The notes under the pieces were generated by a model. It saw only the letters and a list, made by a program, of their open reading frames with translations. It was not told where the DNA came from and made no database searches. The translations under genes and the position numbers were made by a program. DNA of 33,324 nucleotides, taken from contig NZ_AEJB01000297.1 of the NCBI RefSeq assembly GCF_000331005.1, positions 1-33,324 of the forward strand. Direction: 5' to 3'. This document shows, one piece after another, positions 1 through 7,710 of this stretch. This DNA comes from Streptomyces turgidiscabies Car8 (GTDB taxonomy: Bacteria > Actinomycetota > Actinomycetes > Streptomycetales > Streptomycetaceae). Within the stretch, counting starts at the first letter, position 1. Every line of letters begins with the position of its first letter.

Positions 1-480
1 AGCGCACCCGCCGAGTCTTTCGGGATGACCAGGTCGAGGGTCGGGCCGATGCCCTGGGCGTAGGAGGCGATCGACTTGAGGCCGGTTGGCGTGATCAGGT
101 CGGCGACCGTACGGGGGTCGCCGGTCGTCACGAAGTCCCAGGGGCGGGTGTTCGCGGCCGAGAGGAGGACGACGAGCGGGTTGTCCACCAGCCGGTTCAG
201 GCGCTGGATGCTGGTCGGCTCGAAGGACTGGAGGATGACCGGCGAGTTCTTCCTGTCCTTGCCGTGCTTGCGCAACAGCTTCGCGACCCGCTCCTCCAGG
301 CCCAGGCCGAGGGCCCGGAAGTAGGTGGGGTGCTTGGTCTCGGGGTAGATCCAGACCTGCCTGCCGCGCTTGCGGGTCTGCTCGTCCTGCCAGCGGAGGA
401 CCTCTTCGAAGGTGGGGATCTCCCAGCGGCCGTCGTAGAGGGTGTTGTGCGGGCGGTTGGCCGGAATGCGCTCGACCCCG
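1..480 (-). pseudogene. Glycerophosphodiester phosphodiesterase (GlpQ type), internal fragment
   Basis: The minus strand is open from about 480 to the left edge and reads as the central part of a GlpQ-type enzyme, which hydrolyses glycerophosphodiesters to glycerol 3-phosphate and an alcohol. Recognisable segments are NTLYDGRWEIPTFEEVL, QVWIYPETKHPTYF, VILQSFEPTSI and YAQGIGPTLDLVIPKD. The C-terminus runs off the window. The N-terminal part, which in this family holds the first metal and catalytic residues (the GHRG region), is absent. Homology stops abruptly at GVERIPA, near position 480, and the sequence beyond belongs to a GH92 gene on the other strand. I therefore call it a broken gene. 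Whether the break is real or an assembly error cannot be told from one sequence. Confidence is high for the family and moderate for pseudogene status. Confidence 0.75.
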
Positions 481-2721
481 GCCGCCCAAGCCCGTGACGA
501 GCGGCTCACCGACCTCGTCAACCCGTTCATCGGCACGGAGAACGAGGGCAACACCTTCCCCGGCGCGACCGTGCCCTTCGGGATGGTGCAGCTCTCGCCC
601 GACACCGGGCACAAGACCGGTTACCGCTACTCCCAGACCCGTGTCCGGGGCTTCTCCCTCGTCCACCTCTCCGGTGTCGGCTGCCGCATCGGCGGCGACC
701 TGCCCGTCCTGCCCACCACAGGCGACATCACGAGCACCGACTACGCGACCTACGCCGCCGAGTTCACCCATGACAGCGAGTCGGCGAGCCCCGGCTACTA
801 CAGGGTCGGCCTGAAGTCGGGCATCGACGCCGAGCTGACGGCGACCACCCGCACCGGCGTCCAGCGCTACACCTTCCCGGCGACCACACAGGCCAACGTG
901 CTGCTCAACGCGGGCCAGTCGCTGCACACGAAGGTGGCGAACCGGGTCGAGATCCTCGACGACAGGACCGTGCGCACGACGATCACCGGCTCCGGTTTCT
1001 GCCGGGGCACCAAGCCGTACACCGTCCACACGGTCACCCGCTTCGACCGGCCCTTCACGGCGTACGGCACCTGGGACGGCACCACGGTGACCGGCGGCTC
1101 CCGGACCGGGGGCGACGGCGCCTACGTCCGCTTCGACACGACGGACGGGGACCGCACCGTCGAGGCGACCACCGCCCTCTCGTACGTCGACGCGGAGGGT
1201 GCGGCCGGCAACCTGCGCGCCGAGGGCGGACGCCCGTTCGACGAGGTGCGGGAGGCGGCCCGGGACGCCTGGGAGGCGCGCCTCGACGACGTGGGCGTGA
1301 CCGGCGGCTCGGACACGCTGCGCCGGACCTTCTACTCGTCCCTCTACCGCAGCTTCCTCGCCCCCAACACCGGCAGCGACGCCGACGGCCGCTACACCGG
1401 CTGGGACCTGAAGACCCACCGCGCGCGGGACTTCACGTACTACCAGAACTGGTCCCTGTGGGACACCTACCGCACCCAGGCGCAGCTCCTGTCGCTGCTC
1501 GCGCCCCGCGAGGCCCGGGACATGGCGCTCTCGGTGCTGAAGATCGACGAGGAGGGCGGCTGGCTGCCCAAGTGGGGCTACGGCACGGTCGAGACGAACA
1601 TCATGACCGGCGACCCGGTCACCCCGTTCCTCACCCACGCCTACCAGCAGGGGCTGCTGCACGGCCACGAGGAGCGGGCCTACCGCGCCCTGAAGAGGAA
1701 CGCCGACGGCGTGCCGCCCGCCGATCTGCCCATGCTGGGGCGCGAGGCGAACCGGGAGTACGTCGGACACGGCTTCGCGCCCTATCTCAAGGGCCGCCCG
1801 CGCACCAAGCTCGGCGACTCGGACTACCACTGGGGCGCGTCCGTCACCCTCGAATACGCCCTGTCCGACGCGATGCTGGCCCGGATGGCACGCGAGCTGG
1901 GCCACGAGTCCGACGCCGACCGTTACGCGGACCGGGCGCGGAGCTACCGTCACGTCTTCGACGCCTCGACCGGCTTCTTCCGGCCCCGGGACGGCTCCGG
2001 CGCCTTCGCGGGCGACCCCGATCCGGCGAAGGGCGAGGGGTTCCACGAGGGCACGGCCTGGCAGTACCAGTGGCTGGTTCCGCAGGACCTGCCCGGCCTG
2101 GTGGACCTGCTCGGCGGCAGAGAAGCGGCCAACGACCGGCTCGACGCCTTCTTCGCCTACGACCGGCTGACGGCGGACCCGGCCGGGACGGCCCGCGACG
2201 TGTGGGTGAACGGTCCGTACGCCTACTACAACGCGGACAAGTACAACCCGCAGAACGAGGTCGACCTCACCGCTCCGTACACCTACCTCTCCACCGGGCA
2301 GCCCTGGAAGACGACCGAGGTCGTGCACGCCGCGCTGACCCTCTACACGGACGGCCCGACCGGGATGACCGGCAACGACGACATGGGCACCATGTCCGCC
2401 TGGCACGTCCTGTCCGCGATCGGGATCTTCCCGGTGCAGCCCGGCTACGACACCTGGGGCCTGTCCACGCCCGTCTTCGACCGGGTCGACCTCACCCTCG
2501 ACCCTCGCTACTACCCCCTCGGCGCCCTCACGGTGACAGCACCGGGCACGTCGGACAGCCGACGGTACGTCCAGTCGGTGGCCGTCGACGGTTCTTCGTA
2601 CAGCCGTACGTATGTGACGAGCGGGATCTTGAGGGGCGCCCGCTCGCTCGACTTCACGGTCGGCCCGGAGCCGTCCGGGTGGGGTACCGGCGCGGACGCG
2701 GCGCCGCCGGCCCTGACGTAA
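466..2721 (+). CDS. GH92 family alpha-mannosidase, N-terminally truncated (no signal peptide)
   Basis: This is a GH92 glycosidase. The family consists of calcium-dependent exo-acting alpha-mannosidases (mostly alpha-1,2) that trim N-glycans or mannans and are normally exported. The start of the catalytic region is intact (VNPFIGT, GNTFPGATVPFGMVQ). The FHEGTAWQYQW segment and the GNDDMGTMSAW motif, which carry catalytic residues in the family, are also present. Homology begins at about residue 6 (AAQARDERLTDLVNPF), where a signal-peptide cleavage region would be. Everything upstream is antisense to the GlpQ fragment, so the signal peptide and native promoter are missing. ATG 466 is the first ATG in frame; GTG 442 would add eight residues. 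Neither has a good ribosome binding site. If expressed, the product would stay in the cytoplasm. A strong hairpin follows the stop codon. Confidence 0.85.
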   Translation: MRSTPAAQARDERLTDLVNPFIGTENEGNTFPGATVPFGMVQLSPDTGHKTGYRYSQTRVRGFSLVHLSGVGCRIGGDLPVLPTTGDITSTDYATYAAEFTHDSESASPGYYRVGLKSGIDAELTATTRTGVQRYTFPATTQANVLLNAGQSLHTKVANRVEILDDRTVRTTITGSGFCRGTKPYTVHTVTRFDRPFTAYGTWDGTTVTGGSRTGGDGAYVRFDTTDGDRTVEATTALSYVDAEGAAGNLRAEGGRPFDEVREAARDAWEARLDDVGVTGGSDTLRRTFYSSLYRSFLAPNTGSDADGRYTGWDLKTHRARDFTYYQNWSLWDTYRTQAQLLSLLAPREARDMALSVLKIDEEGGWLPKWGYGTVETNIMTGDPVTPFLTHAYQQGLLHGHEERAYRALKRNADGVPPADLPMLGREANREYVGHGFAPYLKGRPRTKLGDSDYHWGASVTLEYALSDAMLARMARELGHESDADRYADRARSYRHVFDASTGFFRPRDGSGAFAGDPDPAKGEGFHEGTAWQYQWLVPQDLPGLVDLLGGREAANDRLDAFFAYDRLTADPAGTARDVWVNGPYAYYNADKYNPQNEVDLTAPYTYLSTGQPWKTTEVVHAALTLYTDGPTGMTGNDDMGTMSAWHVLSAIGIFPVQPGYDTWGLSTPVFDRVDLTLDPRYYPLGALTVTAPGTSDSRRYVQSVAVDGSSYSRTYVTSGILRGARSLDFTVGPEPSGWGTGADAAPPALT
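477..485. other. Junction of two 5'-truncated genes (deletion or mis-assembly)
   Basis: To the left, minus-strand GlpQ homology ends near position 480. To the right, plus-strand GH92 homology starts near 481. The two genes point away from each other and both lack their 5' ends. A single deletion covering both starts and the shared promoter region would give exactly this arrangement. A collapsed assembly gap would look the same. Confidence 0.6.
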
Positions 2722-2759
2722 CCGCCCCCGTACCCCTGGACAACCCCGTTGGGCACTGG

Positions 2760-2788
2760 CGTCCCGCCGCTTCCACAGCGGCGGGACG
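2760..2788 (+). terminator. Hairpin terminator after the GH92 gene
   Basis: There is a perfect 11-bp stem (CGTCCCGCCGC pairing with GCGGCGGGACG) with a 7-nt loop, starting 38 bp after the GH92 stop codon. No clear T-tract follows, which is common for Streptomyces terminators. Confidence 0.75.
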
Positions 2789-2813
2789 TAATGCGTTGTT
2801 AACTGAGCGTAAC

Positions 2814-2863
2814 TTGATCGCGCTTGACCGTAATCGCCCGCAAGCGCTTGACTGGCGATTGAC
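2814..2863 (+). promoter_or_regulatory. Phased TTGAY repeats with a CAAGCGCTTG palindrome upstream of the acyltransferase gene
   Basis: TTGAT/TTGAC occurs at 2814, 2824, 2848 and 2859, so spacings are 10, 24 and 11 bp, close to whole helical turns. One copy lies in a perfect 10-bp palindrome, CAAGCGCTTG (2841-2850), whose AAGCGCTT core resembles LacI-family operators. No convincing -10 box is at the right distance from any of the repeats. The block lies between the GH92 terminator and the start codon at 2900. A regulator-binding role is inference. Confidence 0.35.
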
Positions 2864-2899
2864 TGCTGACTCACCCGTCGTCGACGCGAGAGCGATCCC

Positions 2900-4246
2900 T
2901 TGACCTCTGAGACCTCGGACCTGCTCGCCCCCCTCGACCTGGCGTTCTGGAACATGGACTCCGACCTGCACCCCATGCACCTGGGTGCCCTCGGTGTCTT
3001 CCCGGCCCACTCACCCACCGCCGGGGCCCACGCGGCCGACCTTCTCGCCGCCCGCGCCCCGGCCGTCCCCGGCCTGCGCATGCGCATCCGGGACGTCTGG
3101 CTGCCCCTGCTCCCGCTGGCCTTCGGCGGCGCCACCCGCGAGGCGGCGCCGGACTTCGATCCGCTCGACCACGTCCGGCTGCACGCCCCGACCTCCGACT
3201 TCCACGCCGAGGCCGGACGCCTGATGGAACGCTCGCTCGAACGCGGCCGGCCGCCCTGGGAAGCCCATGTGCTGCCGGGCGAGGACGGTGAGTCCTTCGC
3301 CGTGCTGTTCAAGTTCCACCACGCCCTGGCCGACGGCCTGCGCGCACTGACCCTCGCCGCCGGCGTCATGGACCCCCTCGACCTGCCCGCGCCGCGCCCG
3401 CGCCCCGAACAGCCGGCCGCCGGCCTCTTCCCGGACGTGCGCAAACTGCCCGGCCTGGTGCGCGGCGCCTTCTCCGACGTGGGCCGCGCCCTGGACATCG
3501 GCGCGTCCGTCGCCCGCTCCGGACTTGGCACCCTGAACACCCGCTCGTCCGCCGCGCTCGTCGCCGAACCGACCGGCACCCGCCGCACCGCCGGAGTCGC
3601 CGTCGACCTCGACGACGTCCACGTCGTGCGCAAGACGGTCGGCGGCACCGTGAACGACGTACTCATCGCCGTCGTCGCGGGGGCCCTGCGCCGCTGGCTC
3701 GACGAGCGTGGCGACGGAAGCGAGGGGGTCGCCCCACGCGCCCTCATCCCCGTCTCCAAAAGGCGTCCACGCTCCGCCCATCCGCAGGGCAACCGGCTCT
3801 CCGGGTACCTGATGCGGCTCCCTGTCGACGACCCGGACCCGCTCGGGCGCCTCGACTCCGTACGCAGGGCCATGGACCGCAACAAGGACGCGGGCCCCGG
3901 GCGGGGCGCCGGCGCGGTCGCGCTGCTCGCCGACCATGTCCCGCCGCTCGGCCACCGGCTCGGCGGACCGCTGGTCAAGCAGGCAGCCCGGCTCTGGTTC
4001 GACATCCTCGTCACCAGCGTGCCGCTGCCCAGCCTCGGCCTGAAGCTCGGCGGCAACCCGCTCACCGAGGTCTACCCCTTCGCCCCGCTCGCCCAGGGAC
4101 AGTCACTGGCGGTCGCCATCTCCACCTACCGGGGGCACGTCCATTTCGGGCTCGTCGCGGACGCGGAAGCCGTCCCGGACCTCGACCGGTTCGCCGCCGC
4201 GCTGGCCGCCGAGGTGGAGACACTCGTCGCCGCCTGCGCCCTGTGA
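2900..4246 (+). CDS. Wax ester synthase/diacylglycerol acyltransferase (WS/DGAT family)
   Basis: The 448-residue protein belongs to the bifunctional WS/DGAT family, which transfers acyl groups from acyl-CoA to diacylglycerol or fatty alcohols. In Streptomyces such enzymes make storage triacylglycerol at the membrane. It has the catalytic HHxxxDG motif (H140, H141, D145, G146), the N-terminal PLDLAFW segment, DPLDHVRL and RPPWEAHVL. Length is normal for the family. The TTG at 2900 is chosen because the first ATG (2954) would remove the conserved PLDLAFW segment. It has only a weak upstream GAGAG. The gene appears monocistronic, with a new promoter in front of the next gene. The acceptor substrate cannot be told from sequence. 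Confidence 0.88.
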   Translation: MTSETSDLLAPLDLAFWNMDSDLHPMHLGALGVFPAHSPTAGAHAADLLAARAPAVPGLRMRIRDVWLPLLPLAFGGATREAAPDFDPLDHVRLHAPTSDFHAEAGRLMERSLERGRPPWEAHVLPGEDGESFAVLFKFHHALADGLRALTLAAGVMDPLDLPAPRPRPEQPAAGLFPDVRKLPGLVRGAFSDVGRALDIGASVARSGLGTLNTRSSAALVAEPTGTRRTAGVAVDLDDVHVVRKTVGGTVNDVLIAVVAGALRRWLDERGDGSEGVAPRALIPVSKRRPRSAHPQGNRLSGYLMRLPVDDPDPLGRLDSVRRAMDRNKDAGPGRGAGAVALLADHVPPLGHRLGGPLVKQAARLWFDILVTSVPLPSLGLKLGGNPLTEVYPFAPLAQGQSLAVAISTYRGHVHFGLVADAEAVPDLDRFAAALAAEVETLVAACAL

Positions 4247-4269
4247 CCCACGTCATGATCGTCGCGGGT

Positions 4270-4299
4270 TTGGTGACTGGGCCCGCGCTTCCGTAAAAT
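4270..4299 (+). promoter_or_regulatory. Candidate housekeeping promoter for the zinc-ribbon SDR gene
   Basis: TTGGTG (4270-4275), an 18-bp spacer and TAAAAT (4294-4299) lie about 63 bp upstream of the ATG at 4362. The -10 hexamer stands out in this G+C-rich context. The -35 box matches only partly. Confidence 0.4.
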
Positions 4300-4361
4300 C
4301 GCCTGTTCGAGAGCTGGCGCCGTCCGAGCGCCGCGAGGGCGACCCAGGGAACGGCAGCGCG

Positions 4362-5873
4362 ATGACGGTGACAGAGGACGGCCCGACGGCCGTGGACGGC
4401 ATGGACGTCGTAGGCGACGTCTCCTACGGTCCCGGCATCGACCCCGAGCGCATGGCCGTCTGCCTCAGCGTGCTCGAAGAACTCGACAAGCTGGACGTCG
4501 ACCACCCCGACGCCATCGCCGTGCGCCGCGCCACCGCCGGTGTCTACCGCACGGTCAAGCAGCGCCGCCGGCAGGAGCGCCGGGCCTCCAAGACCGCCCA
4601 CGACAAGGCGGTCACCGAGTCCACGGCGACCGGCTCCGCCCAGCGCATCGACGACGAGACGGAGGGCATCCTGCCGTCGTCGGTGACGGTCGAGGGGCAG
4701 ATCGCGGGGATACTCCAGCGCCCCCGCTCCTGTTACACCTGCAAGACCCGCTACGTAGAGGTCGACTACTTCTACCACCAGCTCTGCCAGAACTGCGCCG
4801 CCGAGAACCGCTCCCGCCGCGACGCCCGCACCGACCTCACCGGCAAGCGCGCGCTGCTCACCGGCGGCCGGGCCAAGATCGGCATGTACATCGCGCTGCG
4901 GCTGCTGCGTGACGGCGCGCACACCACGATCACCACGCGCTTCCCGAAGGACGCCATCCGCCGCTTCAAGGCGATGGACGACTCGGCGGAATGGCTGCAC
5001 CGCCTGGAGGTCGTCGGCACCGACCTGCGCGACCCCGCGCAGGTCGTGGCCCTGGCCGACCGGATCGCCGAACAGGGCACACTCGACATCCTGATCAACA
5101 ACGCGACCCAGACGGTACGCCGGCTGCCCTCCGCGTACGCCGCGCTGGTCGAGGCGGAGAGCGCTCCGCTACCGGCCGGTGAACTGCCCGCCCACCACGT
5201 CATCGGCGCCTTCAACTCCGGCGCGGTCGACGGACTGGCCGCGCTGCCCGTCGGCATCAGCGGCCTCGACGCCCAGAAGGTCGCCGACCTCGCCCTCGTC
5301 GCGGGCAACGCCAGCGTCGCCCGGCACCTCGACGGCACGGCCATCGACGCGGGCGGCCTCGTCCCCGACGTCGTCGACACCAACACCTGGGTGCAGACCA
5401 TCGAGCAGATCTCCCCGGTGGAGCTTCTCGAGACCCAGCTGTGCAACTACACGGCGCCGTTCATCCTGATCAGCAAGTTGCGGCCGGCGATGTCCGGGGC
5501 GGCGCGCGAGGCGGTCAGCAAGCGGGCGTACGTCGTCAACGTCTCCGCGATGGAAGGCGTGTTCGGGCGCGGCTACAAGGGTGCGGGTCATCCGAACACG
5601 AACGCCGCGAAGGCCGCGATGAACATGGTGACGCGGACCAGTGCGCAGGAGATGTTCGAGGCGGACGGGATTCTGATGACCTCGGTCGACACCGGGTGGA
5701 TCACGGACGAACGTCCCCACTACGACAAGCTGCGCCTGGCCGACGAGGGGTTCCACGCGCCGCTCGATCTGGTCGACGGGGCGGCTCGGGTGTACGACCC
5801 GATCGTGCGGGGTGAGGCGGGGGAGGACCTGTACGGGGTCTTTATGAAGGACTACGCGCCCGGTAAGTGGTAG
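4362..5873 (+). CDS. SDR-family oxidoreductase with an N-terminal CX2C-X14-CX2C zinc-ribbon-like module
   Basis: The 503-residue protein has three parts. Residues 1-120 are charged and helical-looking, with an Arg/Lys-rich stretch near 65-80. Residues 124-145 hold C124, C127, C142 and C145 in a CX2C-X14-CX2C pattern, likely a zinc site. From about 157 there is an SDR Rossmann fold with TGGRAKIG (from T167) and LINNAT. Between NNAT and the catalytic half is an insertion of roughly 85 residues. The active site is unusual: the segment that should read YxxxK reads TNAAK, so the catalytic Tyr is replaced by Thr. A serine is present in NVSAMEG. The glycine motif is also atypical. Full-length reading and a plausible AGGGA upstream of the ATG argue against decay. 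Substrate unknown; a non-catalytic or binding role is possible. Confidence 0.8.
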   Translation: MTVTEDGPTAVDGMDVVGDVSYGPGIDPERMAVCLSVLEELDKLDVDHPDAIAVRRATAGVYRTVKQRRRQERRASKTAHDKAVTESTATGSAQRIDDETEGILPSSVTVEGQIAGILQRPRSCYTCKTRYVEVDYFYHQLCQNCAAENRSRRDARTDLTGKRALLTGGRAKIGMYIALRLLRDGAHTTITTRFPKDAIRRFKAMDDSAEWLHRLEVVGTDLRDPAQVVALADRIAEQGTLDILINNATQTVRRLPSAYAALVEAESAPLPAGELPAHHVIGAFNSGAVDGLAALPVGISGLDAQKVADLALVAGNASVARHLDGTAIDAGGLVPDVVDTNTWVQTIEQISPVELLETQLCNYTAPFILISKLRPAMSGAAREAVSKRAYVVNVSAMEGVFGRGYKGAGHPNTNAAKAAMNMVTRTSAQEMFEADGILMTSVDTGWITDERPHYDKLRLADEGFHAPLDLVDGAARVYDPIVRGEAGEDLYGVFMKDYAPGKW

Positions 5874-5892
5874 GCGAGGTGGTCGGGCGTCT

Positions 5893-5959
5893 GCGGGCCC
5901 GGTGGGGGCTGGTCGCGCCCACGCGGCGGAGCCGCATATCGACACAGCCCCGCGCCCCT
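5893..5959 (+). repeat. Intergenic hairpin repeat, copy A (convergent gene junction)
   Basis: This roughly 67-bp element has outer arms GGGGCTG and CAGCCCC and an inner hairpin GCGGC-GGA-GCCGC. It lies between the stop codons of convergent genes and abuts the stop of the minus-strand SDR gene at 5958-5960. A second copy, about 90% identical and inverted, is at 13505-13571. The GGGGCTGGTC / GCGCCCCT ends resemble a repeat seen very often between Streptomyces genes. It probably acts as a bidirectional terminator here. Confidence 0.7.
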
Positions 5960-6758
5960 ACGTCGGTTTGTGTCGCCGTAGGTTTTCAAGCACCGCGTCT
6001 GTCGTTTCCGTTTTCGCTGGGCGTACGCGGGTTCCGCCGTCCACCAGTAGGTCTGTGCCTGTCACCCACTCCGACGCGTCCGACGCCAGCCAGAGGACCG
6101 CGCGGGCGATGTCCTCGGGTTCGCCGATCCGGCCGAGGGGGAGGCCGTCGGCGATGGTGTTCTCGTCGTGCTCCCATACGAAGCGGGCCATCTCCGTGCG
6201 GACCAGGCCGGGGGAGACCGAGTTGACCCGTACCTTCGGGGCCAGTTCGCCCGCGAGCTGCTGGGTGAGGTGCAGGAGCGCGGACTTGCTGGTGCCGTAC
6301 GCGCCCACGTGGGGGCCGACATGCGTGGCGCCCTCCGTGCAGATGTTGATGACGGTGCCGCCGTGTTCGCGCATCCACGCCCGCCACACGCACTGCGTCA
6401 GCCGCAGCGGGGCCTCGACGTTGACGGTGAACGCCTCACGCCAGGTGTCGGGATCGGCGTCCATGAGCGGGCCGTAGGGCTGGTTGGTCGCCGCGTTGTT
6501 CACGACGATGTCGAGCCGCCCGAACGCGTCGAGTGTGAACTCGGTCAACGCCGACAGATGTGCCGGATCGGCGACGCTGCCCGCCAGCCCGACCCCACCG
6601 AGTTCCTCGGCGGCCCGCCGCACCCCGTCCGGGTCACGGGCCGTCACACACACCCGCGCCCCCGCCCGCGTCAGCGCCTCGGCGACGGCCAGCCCGATCC
6701 CGCGCGTGCCCCCGGTGACCAGGGCGACCCGCCCTTCGAGTCCGTACGGCGACGTCAT
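5958..6758 (-). CDS. SDR-family NAD(P)-dependent oxidoreductase
   Basis: This is a classical short-chain dehydrogenase/reductase of 266 residues. TGGTRGIG (residues 15-22) binds the cofactor, NNAA (87-90) stabilises the fold, and N113, Y154 and K158 (YGTSK) are active-site residues. The position usually held by the catalytic Ser, 13 residues before Tyr, is T141, which can replace Ser in this family. The C-terminal GTDLLVDGGT is typical of FabG-like members. The gene follows the HD-domain gene on the same strand after a 55-bp gap, so the two may be co-transcribed. No strong ribosome binding site precedes the ATG. The substrate cannot be predicted. Confidence 0.85.
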   Translation of the reverse strand: MTSPYGLEGRVALVTGGTRGIGLAVAEALTRAGARVCVTARDPDGVRRAAEELGGVGLAGSVADPAHLSALTEFTLDAFGRLDIVVNNAATNQPYGPLMDADPDTWREAFTVNVEAPLRLTQCVWRAWMREHGGTVINICTEGATHVGPHVGAYGTSKSALLHLTQQLAGELAPKVRVNSVSPGLVRTEMARFVWEHDENTIADGLPLGRIGEPEDIARAVLWLASDASEWVTGTDLLVDGGTRVRPAKTETTDAVLENLRRHKPT

Positions 6759-6813
6759 CCGCGTACCGTCTCATGACGGGCCGTCCGTCAATAGCCCCTG
6801 GATCCGAGGGAGT

Positions 6814-7272
6814 TCAGTCGACGGCGCCAAGCCGGGAGTGCTGCTCCGCGACCAGCTCCAGCAGTGTGCACCAGTCCTCCAGGACGCCCGCGTCGAAGCC
6901 CGGGACCCGGCCGGCCTCGTCCGCCTGGCGCAGGGAGAGCGTGTCGGCGTCCGTACGCGGGTCCAGGTCCGTGGCGTGCGGGCTGTCGTGTACGAGGCGG
7001 GCGACCCGTTCGCCGAGCAGGTGCCGGACGGCGTCAGCCGCGACCCGGGCGTGCCGGGTGGGGGCGCCGGGTATGAGGAGCCGGCCGATGGCATGGACCA
7101 GGCCCGCCACCTGAAGTTCCTTGTCGGCGGGGCGACTTCGGCGCAACAGGGCAGCCGTCTGGAGGGCGTGCTGGTGCAGGTCGACCGGACCGGCGATGCC
7201 GCCGTCGTGCTCCGGGGTGCCCCGGCAGGCGTGCAGCAGATCCATCAGTTCCCCGACGCCGCGCAGCTCCAT
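6814..7272 (-). CDS. HD-domain protein, PhnZ/MIOX-like fold, with Ala in place of the HD-motif Asp
   Basis: The 152-residue protein resembles small HD-domain proteins related to the mixed-valent di-iron oxygenases PhnZ and myo-inositol oxygenase. Visible elements are DLHQHALQTA (H33, H35), VHAIG (H60, A61), further histidines at 74 and 82, and a late LRQADEAGR segment that matches the final Asp of the HD domain. The canonical VHDIG motif has its metal-binding Asp replaced by Ala61, so metal binding may be altered or lost. The ATG at 7272 has a good GGGAGGA ribosome binding site about 9 nt upstream. The gene precedes the SDR at 5958-6758 and may form an operon with it. Function is not known. 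Confidence 0.65.
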   Translation of the reverse strand: MELRGVGELMDLLHACRGTPEHDGGIAGPVDLHQHALQTAALLRRSRPADKELQVAGLVHAIGRLLIPGAPTRHARVAADAVRHLLGERVARLVHDSPHATDLDPRTDADTLSLRQADEAGRVPGFDAGVLEDWCTLLELVAEQHSRLGAVD

Positions 7273-7710
7273 ACGTCAGTCCTCCCGAGTTCCGTCGCGG
7301 GACCAGCCGTTGCCGTCGGCAGCAGACCATGGCCGGCTGGCGCGCGGACCAACGGGAGCTGAACTGCCGGACCCGATGCGGCAAGGACGTACCTGGGTGC
7401 GCCCATTGAGCCGTACGGGTGATGTACAAAACGTGCTCAACGTTACAAACAACCGCAGATTATGGCTGAATGAACACTGAGCGACTTGAGTTCTTTACTC
7501 CTTGTTTTCACCCCATCGAGCGGGCGCCCGCTCATTTGGTTAATACTGGAGCGGACGGGCAGCACGACTGGGTTCCACCCACACCCACGGTCCGTTACCG
7601 GCGCCACCGCGTCCTGACTGCTCTTGACCCAGACCCGAGTGGATGTGGAGCGGCCGGCATCAGACTGGTCCCGAAGTCCCGAGGGTGACCCGACACAAAA
7701 GGAGTGCGCG
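7273..7710. promoter_or_regulatory. 438-bp A+T-rich divergent regulatory gap
   Basis: The stretch separates the HD-domain gene (minus) from the small peptide gene (plus). Between about 7420 and 7560 it is much richer in A/T than its surroundings. It holds an inverted repeat AACGT-N5-ACGTT (7430-7444), a minus-strand CATAAT (7464 to 7459) that could be a -10 box for the HD gene, a perfect 16-bp palindrome (7518-7533) and a plus-strand TAATAC (7541-7546). No other convincing gene was seen here. Confidence 0.45.
7518..7533. promoter_or_regulatory. Perfect 16-bp palindrome, candidate operator
   Basis: GAGCGGGCGCCCGCTC is a perfect inverted repeat with no spacer. It ends 7 bp before TAATAC (7541-7546), so it would cover the -35 region of a promoter reading toward the small peptide gene. 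An operator or activator site is inferred. A role as an RNA hairpin is less likely because there is essentially no loop. Confidence 0.4.

Noticed and set aside
1458..2903. Plus-strand open frame of 481 codons within the GH92 gene
   Set aside because: Arg/Pro/Gly-rich out-of-frame translation; the GH92 frame shows all family motifs.
6773..7480. Several plus-strand open frames opposite the HD-domain gene
   Set aside because: They lack domains and ribosome binding sites. The minus-strand frame has HD-type motifs and a good Shine-Dalgarno.
7624..7710. Upstream TTG start that would lengthen the small peptide by 29 residues
   Set aside because: AAGGAG lies directly before the GTG at 7711, and the extension is not supported by any signal.
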